From Paenibacillus tritici (GTDB lineage: Bacteria; Bacillota; Bacilli; Paenibacillales; Paenibacillaceae), in NCBI RefSeq assembly GCF_013204885.1, contig NZ_JABMKX010000002.1:124001-188000 (forward strand): a stretch of DNA of 64,000 nucleotides, given 5' to 3'. Of this stretch, positions 9,650 to 18,709 are shown one piece after another. The first letter of the stretch is position 1. Each line of letters opens with the position of its first letter. The notes under the pieces were generated by a model. It was given only the letters and a program-made list of their open reading frames with translations. It ran no database searches and was not told the DNA's origin. The position numbers were made by a program, and so were the translations under genes.

Positions 9650-11194
9650 TTATTTTTTGTTTCTCAGATAAGCTTCTTTATACTCTTCCATCAGGCCGCT
9701 GCCGCCGGCCTGCTTCCACTTCTCGATTTCGGCGTTCCAGCCGGCTTCATCCAGTTTGCCCATGATATATTTGGTCTCCGCGTCTGTAATCATCTGCTCC
9801 AGCTCGCTGCCCCGCTCCGTGAAGGTATTAGAGATCAGCGTCAGGGCCGGATTGGTCACTACATACTTTTCGTTCTCAGTGACCACCTTATTGTTCTTCT
9901 CGAACAGCTCTGTCTGCTTCATCAGCTTATCCATGTTATACGATTCTCCGCGCTGGAGCAGCGTATCCCGGTAAGGCTTCACTTCCTTGGCATCGGCATC
10001 CTTATCCAGCGGAAGGGTATAATCGCCTTCGACGGTATAGTGAGTGCCTTCAATCCCTTTGTTGATCAGGTTGACCATTTCCTTATCCAGCAGCTGGTCG
10101 AAGAACGTCATGATCCGTTTCAATTCCGCTTCACTCTGGACAGAGGACTTTGGTATGGCCAGAATTCCGGCGTTGCCGCTTTCAGCCGGAACGCGGATTC
10201 CTGCCGACCCCTCCAGTCCAACTACATCCATAACGGCTGTAGGAACGACCTTCTCCAGGTTCGACTGCATGGACTGGGCGTTGCCGCCGGAGATCCGCAG
10301 GGCTACCCGGCCTGCTTCATAGGCCTTATCGACCGTCTGAGAATCGGTTACGGCAAAGTCCTGGTTGATCAACTTCTCGGCATACAGCTTTCTGAACAGG
10401 TTTAGGGTATCGGTGAACTCCGGCGTCATGAACTCAGGTGTGAAATTGCCCTGATCGTCCACTCCCCACTTGTTCGGACCGCCCTGCATAACGGACAGTC
10501 TGGTCAGGGTTGAGAACACATTCTGATTGTAGTTCTTATCCAACATGAAGCCGTAGGTGTCATTCTTGCCGTTCTTGTCCGGATCGCCTTCTGCCACAGC
10601 CTTCAGTACGTTGTACCAGTCATCCAGCGTTTTTGGCACCTGGAGGCCTGACTCATCGAACCAGTCTTTGCGGTATTGAAGGGCTGCGCGGCCTACGTTA
10701 CGGAATACGGGCAGCCCATACAGCTTGCCGTCCACTTTAATATTGTCATAGTAGGTCTCAGGCTGTGCGGCAAGATTCTTGTAATCCTGAAGATAAGGTC
10801 CGAGTTCCCAGAACACATCCGCCTGCATTGCACTGATAATATTAGGAACATAGCTGACCTTCAGAATTTTGGGAAGCTCGCCCGAGGCAATCATAACGTT
10901 AATCTTTTCATCATAGCCCGAATTCGGAATCCACTGGAAGCTGAGCTTCGTGTTTGTATATTTTTCGATTGCCTGCTCCATCGGATTCCCTTTGGCCGGT
11001 GCTTCAGCGGCCTGGTGTACGGCAATGGACAGCTCCAACGGTGCTGTGTCCTCCACAGCAGGTGAATTTGTGTTACCCTTAGCCGCATCGGTATTACCGC
11101 CTGCCGCATTCTGCTCATTATTGCTGCCGCATGCAGACAATACAGTTGTAGCCAGTAACGCGCCCCCCATTAGTAACGCCATTCTTTTCTTCAT
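9650..11194 (-). CDS. extracellular sugar-binding lipoprotein of ABC importer (paralogue 1)
   Basis: A 514-aa solute-binding protein for oligosaccharide uptake. Its lipobox (VLSAC, Cys22) predicts a lipid anchor on the outer face of the membrane. The body is typical of the large LplA/YtcQ-type binding proteins that serve LplB/LplC permeases. It is the last gene of the importer operon (regulator, binding protein, two permeases, binding protein) and ends at a terminator. It is clearly paralogous to the 498-aa protein upstream: both share QGGPNKW, PEFxTxxF and LFRxLYxEKLIN blocks. The pectin or rhamnogalacturonan oligomer substrate is inferred from the neighbouring esterase and lyase. No ATPase gene lies in this locus, as is usual for this family, which borrows MsmX-type ATPases. 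Confidence 0.9.
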   Translation of the reverse strand: MKKRMALLMGGALLATTVLSACGSNNEQNAAGGNTDAAKGNTNSPAVEDTAPLELSIAVHQAAEAPAKGNPMEQAIEKYTNTKLSFQWIPNSGYDEKINVMIASGELPKILKVSYVPNIISAMQADVFWELGPYLQDYKNLAAQPETYYDNIKVDGKLYGLPVFRNVGRAALQYRKDWFDESGLQVPKTLDDWYNVLKAVAEGDPDKNGKNDTYGFMLDKNYNQNVFSTLTRLSVMQGGPNKWGVDDQGNFTPEFMTPEFTDTLNLFRKLYAEKLINQDFAVTDSQTVDKAYEAGRVALRISGGNAQSMQSNLEKVVPTAVMDVVGLEGSAGIRVPAESGNAGILAIPKSSVQSEAELKRIMTFFDQLLDKEMVNLINKGIEGTHYTVEGDYTLPLDKDADAKEVKPYRDTLLQRGESYNMDKLMKQTELFEKNNKVVTENEKYVVTNPALTLISNTFTERGSELEQMITDAETKYIMGKLDEAGWNAEIEKWKQAGGSGLMEEYKEAYLRNKK

Positions 11195-11299
11195 TAACCT
11201 AACCCCTCCGGTTGTAGAAATTTCTATGGTAAGCCCGTAACACCCGTGTGATCGGAGATACGGGCATTCATAGCTTGTTGATTTACCTTCCAGACATCC

Positions 11300-12172
11300 T
11301 CAGCCCTTAACCGATCCAAGCATTACACCTTTGGCAAAATGCTTCTGGAGGAACGGATAGACCAGCAGAATAGGAACTGTCGCAAACACGATGACGGCCA
11401 TCCGTATGGTCAGCGGCTGAATCTCCACGTTGTCAATCGAGGTATCGCCGATGCTGCCCTGCGCTAAAATAACGATCTGACGGAGCAGCACCTGTATCGG
11501 GTACAGCCGGCTATCGTTGATATACAGAATGGCGCTGAAGAACTGGTTCCAGTGCCCGACCGCATAAAATAGGCCAAAGGTAGCCATTGCGGGCATCGAG
11601 AGCGGAAGCACAATCCGGAACAGCACGCCTACATCGGTGCAGCCGTCGATCCGTGCCGAATCCTCCAGGCCGTCAGGAATCTGCTGAAAGAAATTTTTAA
11701 GCACAATCAGGTTAAAGGCGCTGATCGCATTCGGGATCATCAGCGACCACAGGCTGTTTGTCAGACCCATCGCCTTGACTACGAAGTATGTAGGAATCAT
11801 GCCTCCGCCGAACAGCATCGTGAACAGTACAGCAAGCAGAATAAACTGGCGGCCTCTGAGTGTTGCTTTTGCCAGCGGATAGGCCATAAGCGAGGTGAAC
11901 AGCAGGTTGATGAAGGTTCCCACTACCGTAATGTAGATGGACACCAGCATGCTGCGGAACAGCGTATCCGTTGAGAAAATATACCGGTATGAGGCCAGCG
12001 ACCATTCCTTCGGCCACAGAATTAACCCGCCCTTGGCGACTTCCGCCGGACTGGTAAAGGAAACCGCCAGCACATATACAAAGGGCAGTACGCAGATCAG
12101 ACCGATAAGAATTAACAGCGTGTAATTGGTAATGTCAAAAATCCGGTTACCGATGGTTTTATCTTGAAGCAT
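11300..12172 (-). CDS. ABC sugar importer permease, LplC/YtcP type
   Basis: A 290-aa integral membrane protein with about six transmembrane helices. It carries the cytoplasmic EAA loop (DSARIDGCTD then LPLSMPAMAT) that docks with the ATPase. It forms the channel with the LplB-type partner encoded just upstream (42 bp gap). The ending FAKGVMLGSVKG is typical of LplC-type permeases. The start follows GGAGGAG. The substrate is presumed to be pectin-derived oligosaccharides, from gene context. Confidence 0.92.
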   Translation of the reverse strand: MLQDKTIGNRIFDITNYTLLILIGLICVLPFVYVLAVSFTSPAEVAKGGLILWPKEWSLASYRYIFSTDTLFRSMLVSIYITVVGTFINLLFTSLMAYPLAKATLRGRQFILLAVLFTMLFGGGMIPTYFVVKAMGLTNSLWSLMIPNAISAFNLIVLKNFFQQIPDGLEDSARIDGCTDVGVLFRIVLPLSMPAMATFGLFYAVGHWNQFFSAILYINDSRLYPIQVLLRQIVILAQGSIGDTSIDNVEIQPLTIRMAVIVFATVPILLVYPFLQKHFAKGVMLGSVKG

Positions 12173-12214
12173 AGTAGAATACTCCTCCTCCGTTCCTTGT
12201 TCATGCAGCGGGGT

Positions 12215-13180
12215 TCAGTAGACCCCTTCTTCCCCGAATTTTTTGGCCAGCCAGTTGGACCCCAGCACCAGTACTAATCCGACTGCTGATTTGAACAGAC
12301 CAACCGCCGAACTGTAGCTGTACTGGCCCTGAGTCATCCCTTTGGTATACACGTAGGTGTCGAACACTTCACCCACCTCACGGTTGGTCGGCGTAATCAT
12401 GAGGAAGATATGCTCAAAGCCCGAATCCAGGAAATTACCCAGCCGCAGAATAAACAGAATGATGATTGTACTGCGTATCGCAGGCAGTGTAATGTGCCAC
12501 AGCTGACGCCAGCGGCTGGCCCCGTCGATCCGTGCTGCTTCATACTGCTGCAGATCGACACCAGCCAGGGCAGCCAGAAAAATAACCGTTCCCCAGCCGA
12601 TTTCCTTCCAGATTGATTGGGTGATAATCATCGTCCGGAACCATTCCGCTTCCAGCAGAAAGGCGATTTTGCGGCCGGTAATCTGATATAACAACTCATT
12701 TAAAATGCCGTTCTCCGTTGTTAGCAGAATATAAAAGATCCCGACAACCACAACCCAGGATACAAAATGCGGAATGTAGATCAGGGTCTGCACGAAATTT
12801 TTGAATTTGGCCCTTCTTACCTCATTAAGCATAAGGGAAAGGATAATCGGCATCGGGAAAAAGAACACCAGGTTGTAGACAGCCAGAATGACCGTATTGC
12901 GGAATAACATGCCGAACTGCGGCTCCGAGAAAAAACGTTCAAAATGCTTGAAGCCTACCCAGGGGCTGCCCAGAAAACCTGTGTACGGCTTATAATCCAT
13001 AAAAGCCATCGATACCCCGTACATCGGGACGTACTTAAAGATAATGAAATAGATGATACCTGGCAGTAGCATCAGATACAGCCACTTATCCCGGATAATA
13101 TCCCGTAGCAGGGTATCTGCCTTGCCTCTGGGGGCTTTAGTGCCGGGCAGTCCTGCAGAAATTGAGACATTCTGCTTCAC
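12215..13180 (-). CDS. ABC sugar importer permease, LplB type (GTG start)
   Basis: A 321-aa permease, partner of the LplC-type protein. The hydrophobic core starts with WLYLMLLPGIIYF, followed by KYVPMYG, which is typical of LplB. The EAA loop reads YEAARIDGASRWRQ. The frame is open further upstream (to 13393), but AAGGAGG lies nine bases before a GTG at 13180, and the resulting length equals that of the fructan-locus homologue. The extra 71 codons upstream look non-coding, so GTG is chosen. The gene lies 248 bp after the binding-protein gene, a longer gap than elsewhere in the operon, and may have its own promoter. Confidence 0.88.
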   Translation of the reverse strand: MKQNVSISAGLPGTKAPRGKADTLLRDIIRDKWLYLMLLPGIIYFIIFKYVPMYGVSMAFMDYKPYTGFLGSPWVGFKHFERFFSEPQFGMLFRNTVILAVYNLVFFFPMPIILSLMLNEVRRAKFKNFVQTLIYIPHFVSWVVVVGIFYILLTTENGILNELLYQITGRKIAFLLEAEWFRTMIITQSIWKEIGWGTVIFLAALAGVDLQQYEAARIDGASRWRQLWHITLPAIRSTIIILFILRLGNFLDSGFEHIFLMITPTNREVGEVFDTYVYTKGMTQGQYSYSSAVGLFKSAVGLVLVLGSNWLAKKFGEEGVY

Positions 13181-13428
13181 CTTTTGTAACCTCCTTATTA
13201 TCCTGTTTGGTTTCAGGTCCAATCTTATTTCAGTTTGCCGTGACCGGCTATAAGGCTGGGGCAACCTGTTCATTGCTGCAGTTGTCCGGGCGCTGTCCAT
13301 AAGGGTTACCGGGGATACCAAATCCTGCAGTAACCTTGATATATCCTTTACCGTTAACTCCAGGCAACCATGGTTAAAGCATGAGATAAACAAAAAAGCG
13401 GGTGAGATCCGTGATCTCTACCCGCTAA

Positions 13429-14925
13429 TTACTCCGCCGCCCTGCTTCTGTTGGCTAGTTCATATTCACGGCACATCTGACTGCCGCCTGCTTCCTGCCA
13501 TCTGGACAGCTCCGCCCGCCAGCCCTCTTCATCGATCATGCCCATAATGAATTTGGTCTCTGCATCTTGGATAATAATCTCCAGTTCCTTGCCTTTTTCT
13601 CTATAAGTATCCGATTCCAGTGTCAGCGCCGGATTCTCTACGACATATTCCTTGTTCATTTTGCCGATCTCCTGATTCTTCTGGTAAAGCTCAGGCTGAC
13701 GGACCGGCTTGATGGATTGCTGGTATTCTGCCAGATTGGGCAGCAGATCCCTGTATGGCTTAACCTCTCTCAGATCCAGCGTGCGGTCCAAAATTTCGGC
13801 ATAATCTCCACTGTCAGACCAATGCCGGTCTTCAATTCCCCTTGTAATCACCATCTGCATCGGAGGATCGAACAACTTGTCGAGAAACTCCAGTATCTGT
13901 TTGACCTCCTCCAATGTTTTTACGGAATCCTTGGGGACCGCAAAGAAACCGGCATTGCCCGGCTCACCCGGTAGGCGGTTTCCGTCAGGCCCTGCAAGAA
14001 AAACTACATCAACCTCAGCCTCCGGAACCGTCTTAATTAATTTATCCATCCAGCTTTGGGCATTACCTCCGGAGATCTGGATGCCGGCACGTCCTGAATC
14101 ATAGATTTTGGAGGCTTCGTTATTATCGACAACGATGAAATCGGAATTAATCAGCTTTTCCGTGTATAGCCTTCTGAACAGCTTCATGGTTTCAAAAAAT
14201 GGCTCCGTCAGGAACTCCGGTATAAACTGGTTGTCCTCCACCAGCCACTTGTTCGGTCCGCCCTGGGATACGGAAATCCGGGTCAGCATCGAGCTGACAT
14301 CCTGGTTGTATCTTTTATCCAGTACCATACCGTAAGTATCCTGCTTCCCGTTCCCGTCAGGGTCCTCCAAGGTCATGGCGTGCACGACAGTGTACCAGTC
14401 CTCCAGCGTAACCGGAACCTTCAAGCCCAGCCTGTCGAACCAGTCCTTGCGGTACTGGATGGTCGCCCGGCCGAGATCACGGACAATGGGGATGCCATAG
14501 ATCCGCCCTTCCACCGAGATATTGCTGTAATACTGGCTGTCCAGAACCGATAAATGAGCATAATCCTTCAGCATCGGGCCTAACTCCCAGAATTGGCCGG
14601 CTTTTATAGTACTGATGTAGTCCGGTGTATAGGCAAGTTTAACCAGCTTGGGGAGCTCACCTGCAGCAATCATCAGCCTCTGCTTATCATCATAAGCAGA
14701 CATCGGAATCCATTCAATCTGAAGATCGGTATTCGTATAAGCTTCAATAGCCTTCTCTACTGCATTATTGTTGGGCGGCAGCTCGCCGATCAAGGTGGCA
14801 CCTATGGACAGATAGAAGCGGTCCGGGCCGGAGGATTTGGCTTTGCTTCCATCCACAGGTCCGCAGCCGGCAAGAACAGCAGTCAACATCAGGATACCTA
14901 TACCACGACAGACGTTCATTTTCAT
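13429..14925 (-). CDS. extracellular sugar-binding lipoprotein (paralogue 2, YtcQ-like)
   Basis: A 498-aa lipoprotein with a signal sequence and lipobox (VLAGC, Cys21). It is similar along its length to the 514-aa protein at 9650-11194, so the two binding proteins flank one pair of permeases. Its start overlaps the stop of the AraC-type regulator by 4 bp, so sensor and receptor are translationally coupled. The length equals that of B. subtilis YtcQ, which lies near a YtdP-type regulator in an analogous cluster; this parallel is from memory. The role may be uptake or ligand presentation to the sensor, and which of the two cannot be decided from sequence. Confidence 0.88.
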   Translation of the reverse strand: MKMNVCRGIGILMLTAVLAGCGPVDGSKAKSSGPDRFYLSIGATLIGELPPNNNAVEKAIEAYTNTDLQIEWIPMSAYDDKQRLMIAAGELPKLVKLAYTPDYISTIKAGQFWELGPMLKDYAHLSVLDSQYYSNISVEGRIYGIPIVRDLGRATIQYRKDWFDRLGLKVPVTLEDWYTVVHAMTLEDPDGNGKQDTYGMVLDKRYNQDVSSMLTRISVSQGGPNKWLVEDNQFIPEFLTEPFFETMKLFRRLYTEKLINSDFIVVDNNEASKIYDSGRAGIQISGGNAQSWMDKLIKTVPEAEVDVVFLAGPDGNRLPGEPGNAGFFAVPKDSVKTLEEVKQILEFLDKLFDPPMQMVITRGIEDRHWSDSGDYAEILDRTLDLREVKPYRDLLPNLAEYQQSIKPVRQPELYQKNQEIGKMNKEYVVENPALTLESDTYREKGKELEIIIQDAETKFIMGMIDEEGWRAELSRWQEAGGSQMCREYELANRSRAAE

Positions 14926-17237
14926 TCCTGGGCTCCATTCATCATATTCTCCCGGTATTGGCCCGGTGTAATCTGATAGGTCTTCTTGTAGCTGCGGATA
15001 AAGGAGCTGATATTTTTATATTTTATTTTCTCGCTGATCTCCGATATTCTCATATCTGTCGTCTCCAGCATCTCCTTGGCCATCTTCATCCGGTAGTCTG
15101 TCAGAAAATCGCTGAATGAGACTCCGATTTCCCGCTTGAAAATACGGCTTAAGTACACCGGATGATAGCTCAGCAGCTTCGAGTACATTTCCAGCGTAAT
15201 GTCCTGATCATACTGTTCATGAATCAAGTTCACCAGCCTGTCGGCAATTTTTACGTATTGGATTTTGGAGCTGTCTGACAGCAGTCTGATTATAGGCCTG
15301 AAGAGTCTGGATTCAAACCAGTGAATAATCTCCTCCCGGGTCTGCAGCTGAAAGATCTTTCTCAAGCCGCTTTCACCCTCCAGCACCTGCTTGACCGGAA
15401 TTCCCTGCTCCTGGGCGATCCGCAGAATTCCGGAGGCCAGCTGCAGCAGCATGGTCTGATGCTCATACAGCGGACGGTCCTTATAGACCAGTGTGTCCAG
15501 ATATTCACCCAGCAGCTCAGAAGCGCTGTCTGGCTGCATTTCTTTGATGGCGTAGATCACCCTGTCTTCCAGTATCTTCAGATGGGAATATTCATAATGA
15601 CTGTCCGCTGCATGGTTCCCAGTATCGCCGTAATGAATGATAATTTCCGGCCCCAGACTGATCCGCGCCTTCAGAGCATTCAGGCTTTCTGCGTAGGCGT
15701 GAGCGGTATCTGTGAGCTGAACATACGGATTGCTGATCCCGATGCTCACCTTAATCTGCAGCACCTTTTCAGCGTTTATCTTGATACACTCTGCAGCTTC
15801 ATACAGAATATTTCTAACCATCTCTCTATCCTCCTTATCCGTGGCAATCAGAGTAACCTGAGAACCGTTCAGCGTGATCGGCGGGAAGCGGAGCGAAGCA
15901 GGCAGCACCTCCTGGGCAATATTGCTGATCGCATAGAGCAGCAGCTCGCGATCCTCCTCCCGGCAGCGGGTTTCCTGCAGATTATCAATCTGCAGGGCAA
16001 GCACCCCGAGGCTCCTCCAACCTTCAGGAAAGCCGTATTTATATGAGCGGAATAAATAATCATTTTTGCTGATCTGGCCGGTAAACAGCTTTAATACAAA
16101 ATATTCCTTCAGGTGACTGGTCTGGCCCATCATCTGCATCTCCAGCTGATCCCGTGATCCTGCAAGGGACTGGAAACTTGACTTGATGTATTCAAGGTCA
16201 TCCCGCCCGCGGACACTCTGCGGGTCTGAATCCGATTCCCCGTAGGTCCGCGCCACCTTCAGCAGATTACGGATGGGCAGATACATCCTGCGGCTTCCGT
16301 ACAAAGCCATTGCTACTACGATCAGCAGGATAGCAAGACATACAAGGATCGTGAAGCCGGCGATTTCCCGGGTATCCTTTTTGATCTCTCCGATATCCAC
16401 TACCGATATATAGGTCCAGCTGTTATAGCCTGAAGAACGGTACATAACAGCCGCTTCTTTTCCGTCCAGCCGGGTATTCAATATTCCTGATGGCCGTTCC
16501 GTATCGGAGGTCAGCCGGTTAAGCACCTCTCTGTTAATATCATCATATCGGGTCTTATCCGGTTCAGCAGCCAGAATATCCGCACCCGTCCGGTCCAGAA
16601 TATAATTCCGGCTGGATGCGTTGGAGGATAACTCCATGACATCCTGGATTTCAGATAAAACAATGCTCACGACCAGCAGTCCCTGCGGTTCATTGGTCCG
16701 AGGCAGAATGGGGATTTTGTGCACCAATGTAATCGTTTCCACAGATTCGTACAAATCATCTTTACCGGAAGTCGAGAACCCCGTATACCAGAAGATACTT
16801 TTAGGATTTTTGGCATTTTCCAGAAATTCCTGATAGTTCTCCAGTTGATCCAACGGCTTCATTACATTCAGGTTGAGCGCCCAGTTCTGCTCCAGGCTGA
16901 CCAGATATGCCTGCGTAATAATGGCGTCACTTGATTGCAGATTATACAGCTCCTTGGTTAGCTGGCGGACCGCTTCAAAGTTATATGAAGATAACGGGCT
17001 CCTCATGGATTCCCTGACAAGCGAGGAGTTGGCAAACTGGGTGGCCGATTTCTCTGTGGTTTTGAGAATCTGCTCGACACGCATCTGCGTTTGATCCAGC
17101 CACTGCATATTCATTTCCTTGACCTTCTTCTCCATATCCCTTGAAGCTGTAGAATAGGAAGCAAAGCCGATAATGATAGTAGGCAGAATGCCAAGCACCA
17201 GACTATATGCAAGCAGCTTCAGCAAGTATTTGCTCAA
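14922..17237 (-). CDS. membrane-bound AraC-family regulator with sensor domain (YtdP-like)
   Basis: A 771-aa transcriptional activator that senses outside the cell. A transmembrane helix (about residues 7-27) and a second one (about 292-312) enclose an extracellular cache-like domain. A linker resembling HAMP, a central cytoplasmic region and a C-terminal double helix-turn-helix of AraC type (about 675-768) follow; the last helix and the ITPGQYR block are typical of AraC/XylS. It is the first gene of the pectin importer operon and overlaps the binding-protein gene by 4 bp. It probably activates this operon and perhaps the esterase operon; targets are inferred from position. The start has a GGAGGAAC site. 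Confidence 0.9.
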   Translation of the reverse strand: MSKYLLKLLAYSLVLGILPTIIIGFASYSTASRDMEKKVKEMNMQWLDQTQMRVEQILKTTEKSATQFANSSLVRESMRSPLSSYNFEAVRQLTKELYNLQSSDAIITQAYLVSLEQNWALNLNVMKPLDQLENYQEFLENAKNPKSIFWYTGFSTSGKDDLYESVETITLVHKIPILPRTNEPQGLLVVSIVLSEIQDVMELSSNASSRNYILDRTGADILAAEPDKTRYDDINREVLNRLTSDTERPSGILNTRLDGKEAAVMYRSSGYNSWTYISVVDIGEIKKDTREIAGFTILVCLAILLIVVAMALYGSRRMYLPIRNLLKVARTYGESDSDPQSVRGRDDLEYIKSSFQSLAGSRDQLEMQMMGQTSHLKEYFVLKLFTGQISKNDYLFRSYKYGFPEGWRSLGVLALQIDNLQETRCREEDRELLLYAISNIAQEVLPASLRFPPITLNGSQVTLIATDKEDREMVRNILYEAAECIKINAEKVLQIKVSIGISNPYVQLTDTAHAYAESLNALKARISLGPEIIIHYGDTGNHAADSHYEYSHLKILEDRVIYAIKEMQPDSASELLGEYLDTLVYKDRPLYEHQTMLLQLASGILRIAQEQGIPVKQVLEGESGLRKIFQLQTREEIIHWFESRLFRPIIRLLSDSSKIQYVKIADRLVNLIHEQYDQDITLEMYSKLLSYHPVYLSRIFKREIGVSFSDFLTDYRMKMAKEMLETTDMRISEISEKIKYKNISSFIRSYKKTYQITPGQYRENMMNGAQE

Positions 17238-17426
17238 CTCTGTTCCTCCTGTCCATCCATTCTATAGAGTAGATCATAATCCCCAGGCAACCTTTATCAT
17301 CCCAGCTAAAGGCATTTCACACAATATACTCTAGACAACCTCTTTGCCATTTTACTGATTTTCCCTGTATGTCACAGCAGTTCTCACCTCATCAAGATGA
17401 GGACTGACCGAGTCTATATCTGGGGA

Positions 17427-17766
17427 TTATTCACCTTCGTCCGTGATATTCCAGACATTAAGCTCGTAAATCGTCCATAGCCGTCTTCCGGATCAGCCAG
17501 AACCAGCTTGATAAACCGGGCCTTTTGCTGCGGAAACAGAATATCTATTTGTGCTGAATTCACCTGACCGCACCCCTCAGCAATGGCATCCCCGTAACGG
17601 ACATCATCATCCGAAACAAACAGCCGGAAGCCGCCGGGGTTGTCCCGGATATCATTATCGATTGTGATTCTATTAAAGCACTGCTCCTCTGCCATATCAA
17701 CAACAAGCTGAATCCCGTTAGCCTGATAGGAGGACTTGCTTCGTAGGAGACATATCATAAATAAAA
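17427..17766 (-). pseudogene. frameshifted C-terminal remnant of an F5/8 (discoidin) domain gene
   Basis: An open frame of 133 codons (17414-17815) reads as the second half of an F5/8 type C domain: IQLVVDM, FNRITID, GGFRLFVS and ARFIKLVLAD. It has no ribosome binding site, and its apparent start lies upstream of the fructokinase terminator hairpin, which it runs through. Near GYGRF the reading continues correctly only in another frame, giving WTIYELNVW and a stop at 17427, the expected end of such a domain. So the gene is both 5'-truncated and frameshifted. It was probably the end of a secreted carbohydrate-binding enzyme. Confidence 0.75.
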
Positions 17767-17784
17767 AGCCGCCAATCGGCGGCT
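17767..17784 (-). terminator. terminator after fructokinase
   Basis: The perfect hairpin AGCCGCC-AATC-GGCGGCT is followed by TTTTTA on the minus strand. It closes the fructan operon. Confidence 0.88.
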
Positions 17785-17818
17785 CTTTATGCATTCTTAT
17801 TCTAATATGATTCAACTA

Positions 17819-18709
17819 CTAACCAACATTTGTACCTGAATCCAATGCTCTTACTCCCAGCGCTAAGGACCCACACAATCCAGCATTATCGCCGAGCTTA
17901 GGGGCGACAATATAATGTTCGATATCCGATACAATAGGCTTAGCACTCACGTATCCATTGAGAATGCTGCCCACCTGCGCCCGGATCATCGGGAATAGCT
18001 GAGCTTGCTTCATCACGCCCCCGCCGAGAATGACTTTCTTAGGGGATAACGTCAGGATCACATTCGATATGGCCTGCGCGATGTAGAACGCCTCCATCTC
18101 CCATGCCGGGTGGTCTTCCGGCAGTGTATCACCCTTTGCCTTCCATCTTGCTTCCAGCGCCGGGCCGGCGGCCATGCCTTCCAGACAATCGCCATGATAG
18201 GGACAATTGCCACCAAAGTCATCGTTCGGATGCCGCCTTGTGAGGATATGTCCACCCTCTGGATGAACAAGTCCATGTACCAGGTTCCCCTCGGTATAGA
18301 CGCCGACTCCTACGCCAGTCCCGATCGTATAGTAGACGCAGCTATCCAATCCTTGTGCTGCACCCCATGTGGCTTCGCCCAACGCGGCAGCATTGACGTC
18401 CGTATCCCAGCCGACCGGAACATCGAAGACCGATTTCAGCGTACCCACGAAATTATATCCGGACCAGCCGGGTTTTGGCGTTGTCGTCACATAACCGTAA
18501 GTCGGACTGGATTGTTCGAGGTCGATCGGACCAAATGATCCGATTCCTATGCTATCGACTCTCTTATCGCGGAAGTAGGCGATGACATTCTCCATCGTCT
18601 CTTCGGGTCGACGCGTCGGAAAATGAACCCGATCTTCAATCTCCCCTAATTCATTCCCGACACCACAGACAAACTTGGTTCCGCCTGCTTCAATTGCCCC
18701 GATACGCAT
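17819..18709 (-). CDS. ROK-family fructokinase
   Basis: A 296-aa cytosolic sugar kinase that should phosphorylate fructose released by the adjacent GH32 enzyme. The N-terminal phosphate loop reads GAIEAGGTKF. The ROK signature region includes GTGVGVGVY and HPEGGH, and a zinc-binding CPYHGDC motif lies near residue 175. The frame is open 7 codons further, but AAGGAGG six bases before the ATG at 18709 fixes the start. The gene overlaps the GH32 gene by 20 bp and is the last of the fructan operon. Fructose specificity is inferred from context and from similarity to ScrK/GmuE-type kinases. Confidence 0.92.
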   Translation of the reverse strand: MRIGAIEAGGTKFVCGVGNELGEIEDRVHFPTRRPEETMENVIAYFRDKRVDSIGIGSFGPIDLEQSSPTYGYVTTTPKPGWSGYNFVGTLKSVFDVPVGWDTDVNAAALGEATWGAAQGLDSCVYYTIGTGVGVGVYTEGNLVHGLVHPEGGHILTRRHPNDDFGGNCPYHGDCLEGMAAGPALEARWKAKGDTLPEDHPAWEMEAFYIAQAISNVILTLSPKKVILGGGVMKQAQLFPMIRAQVGSILNGYVSAKPIVSDIEHYIVAPKLGDNAGLCGSLALGVRALDSGTNVG

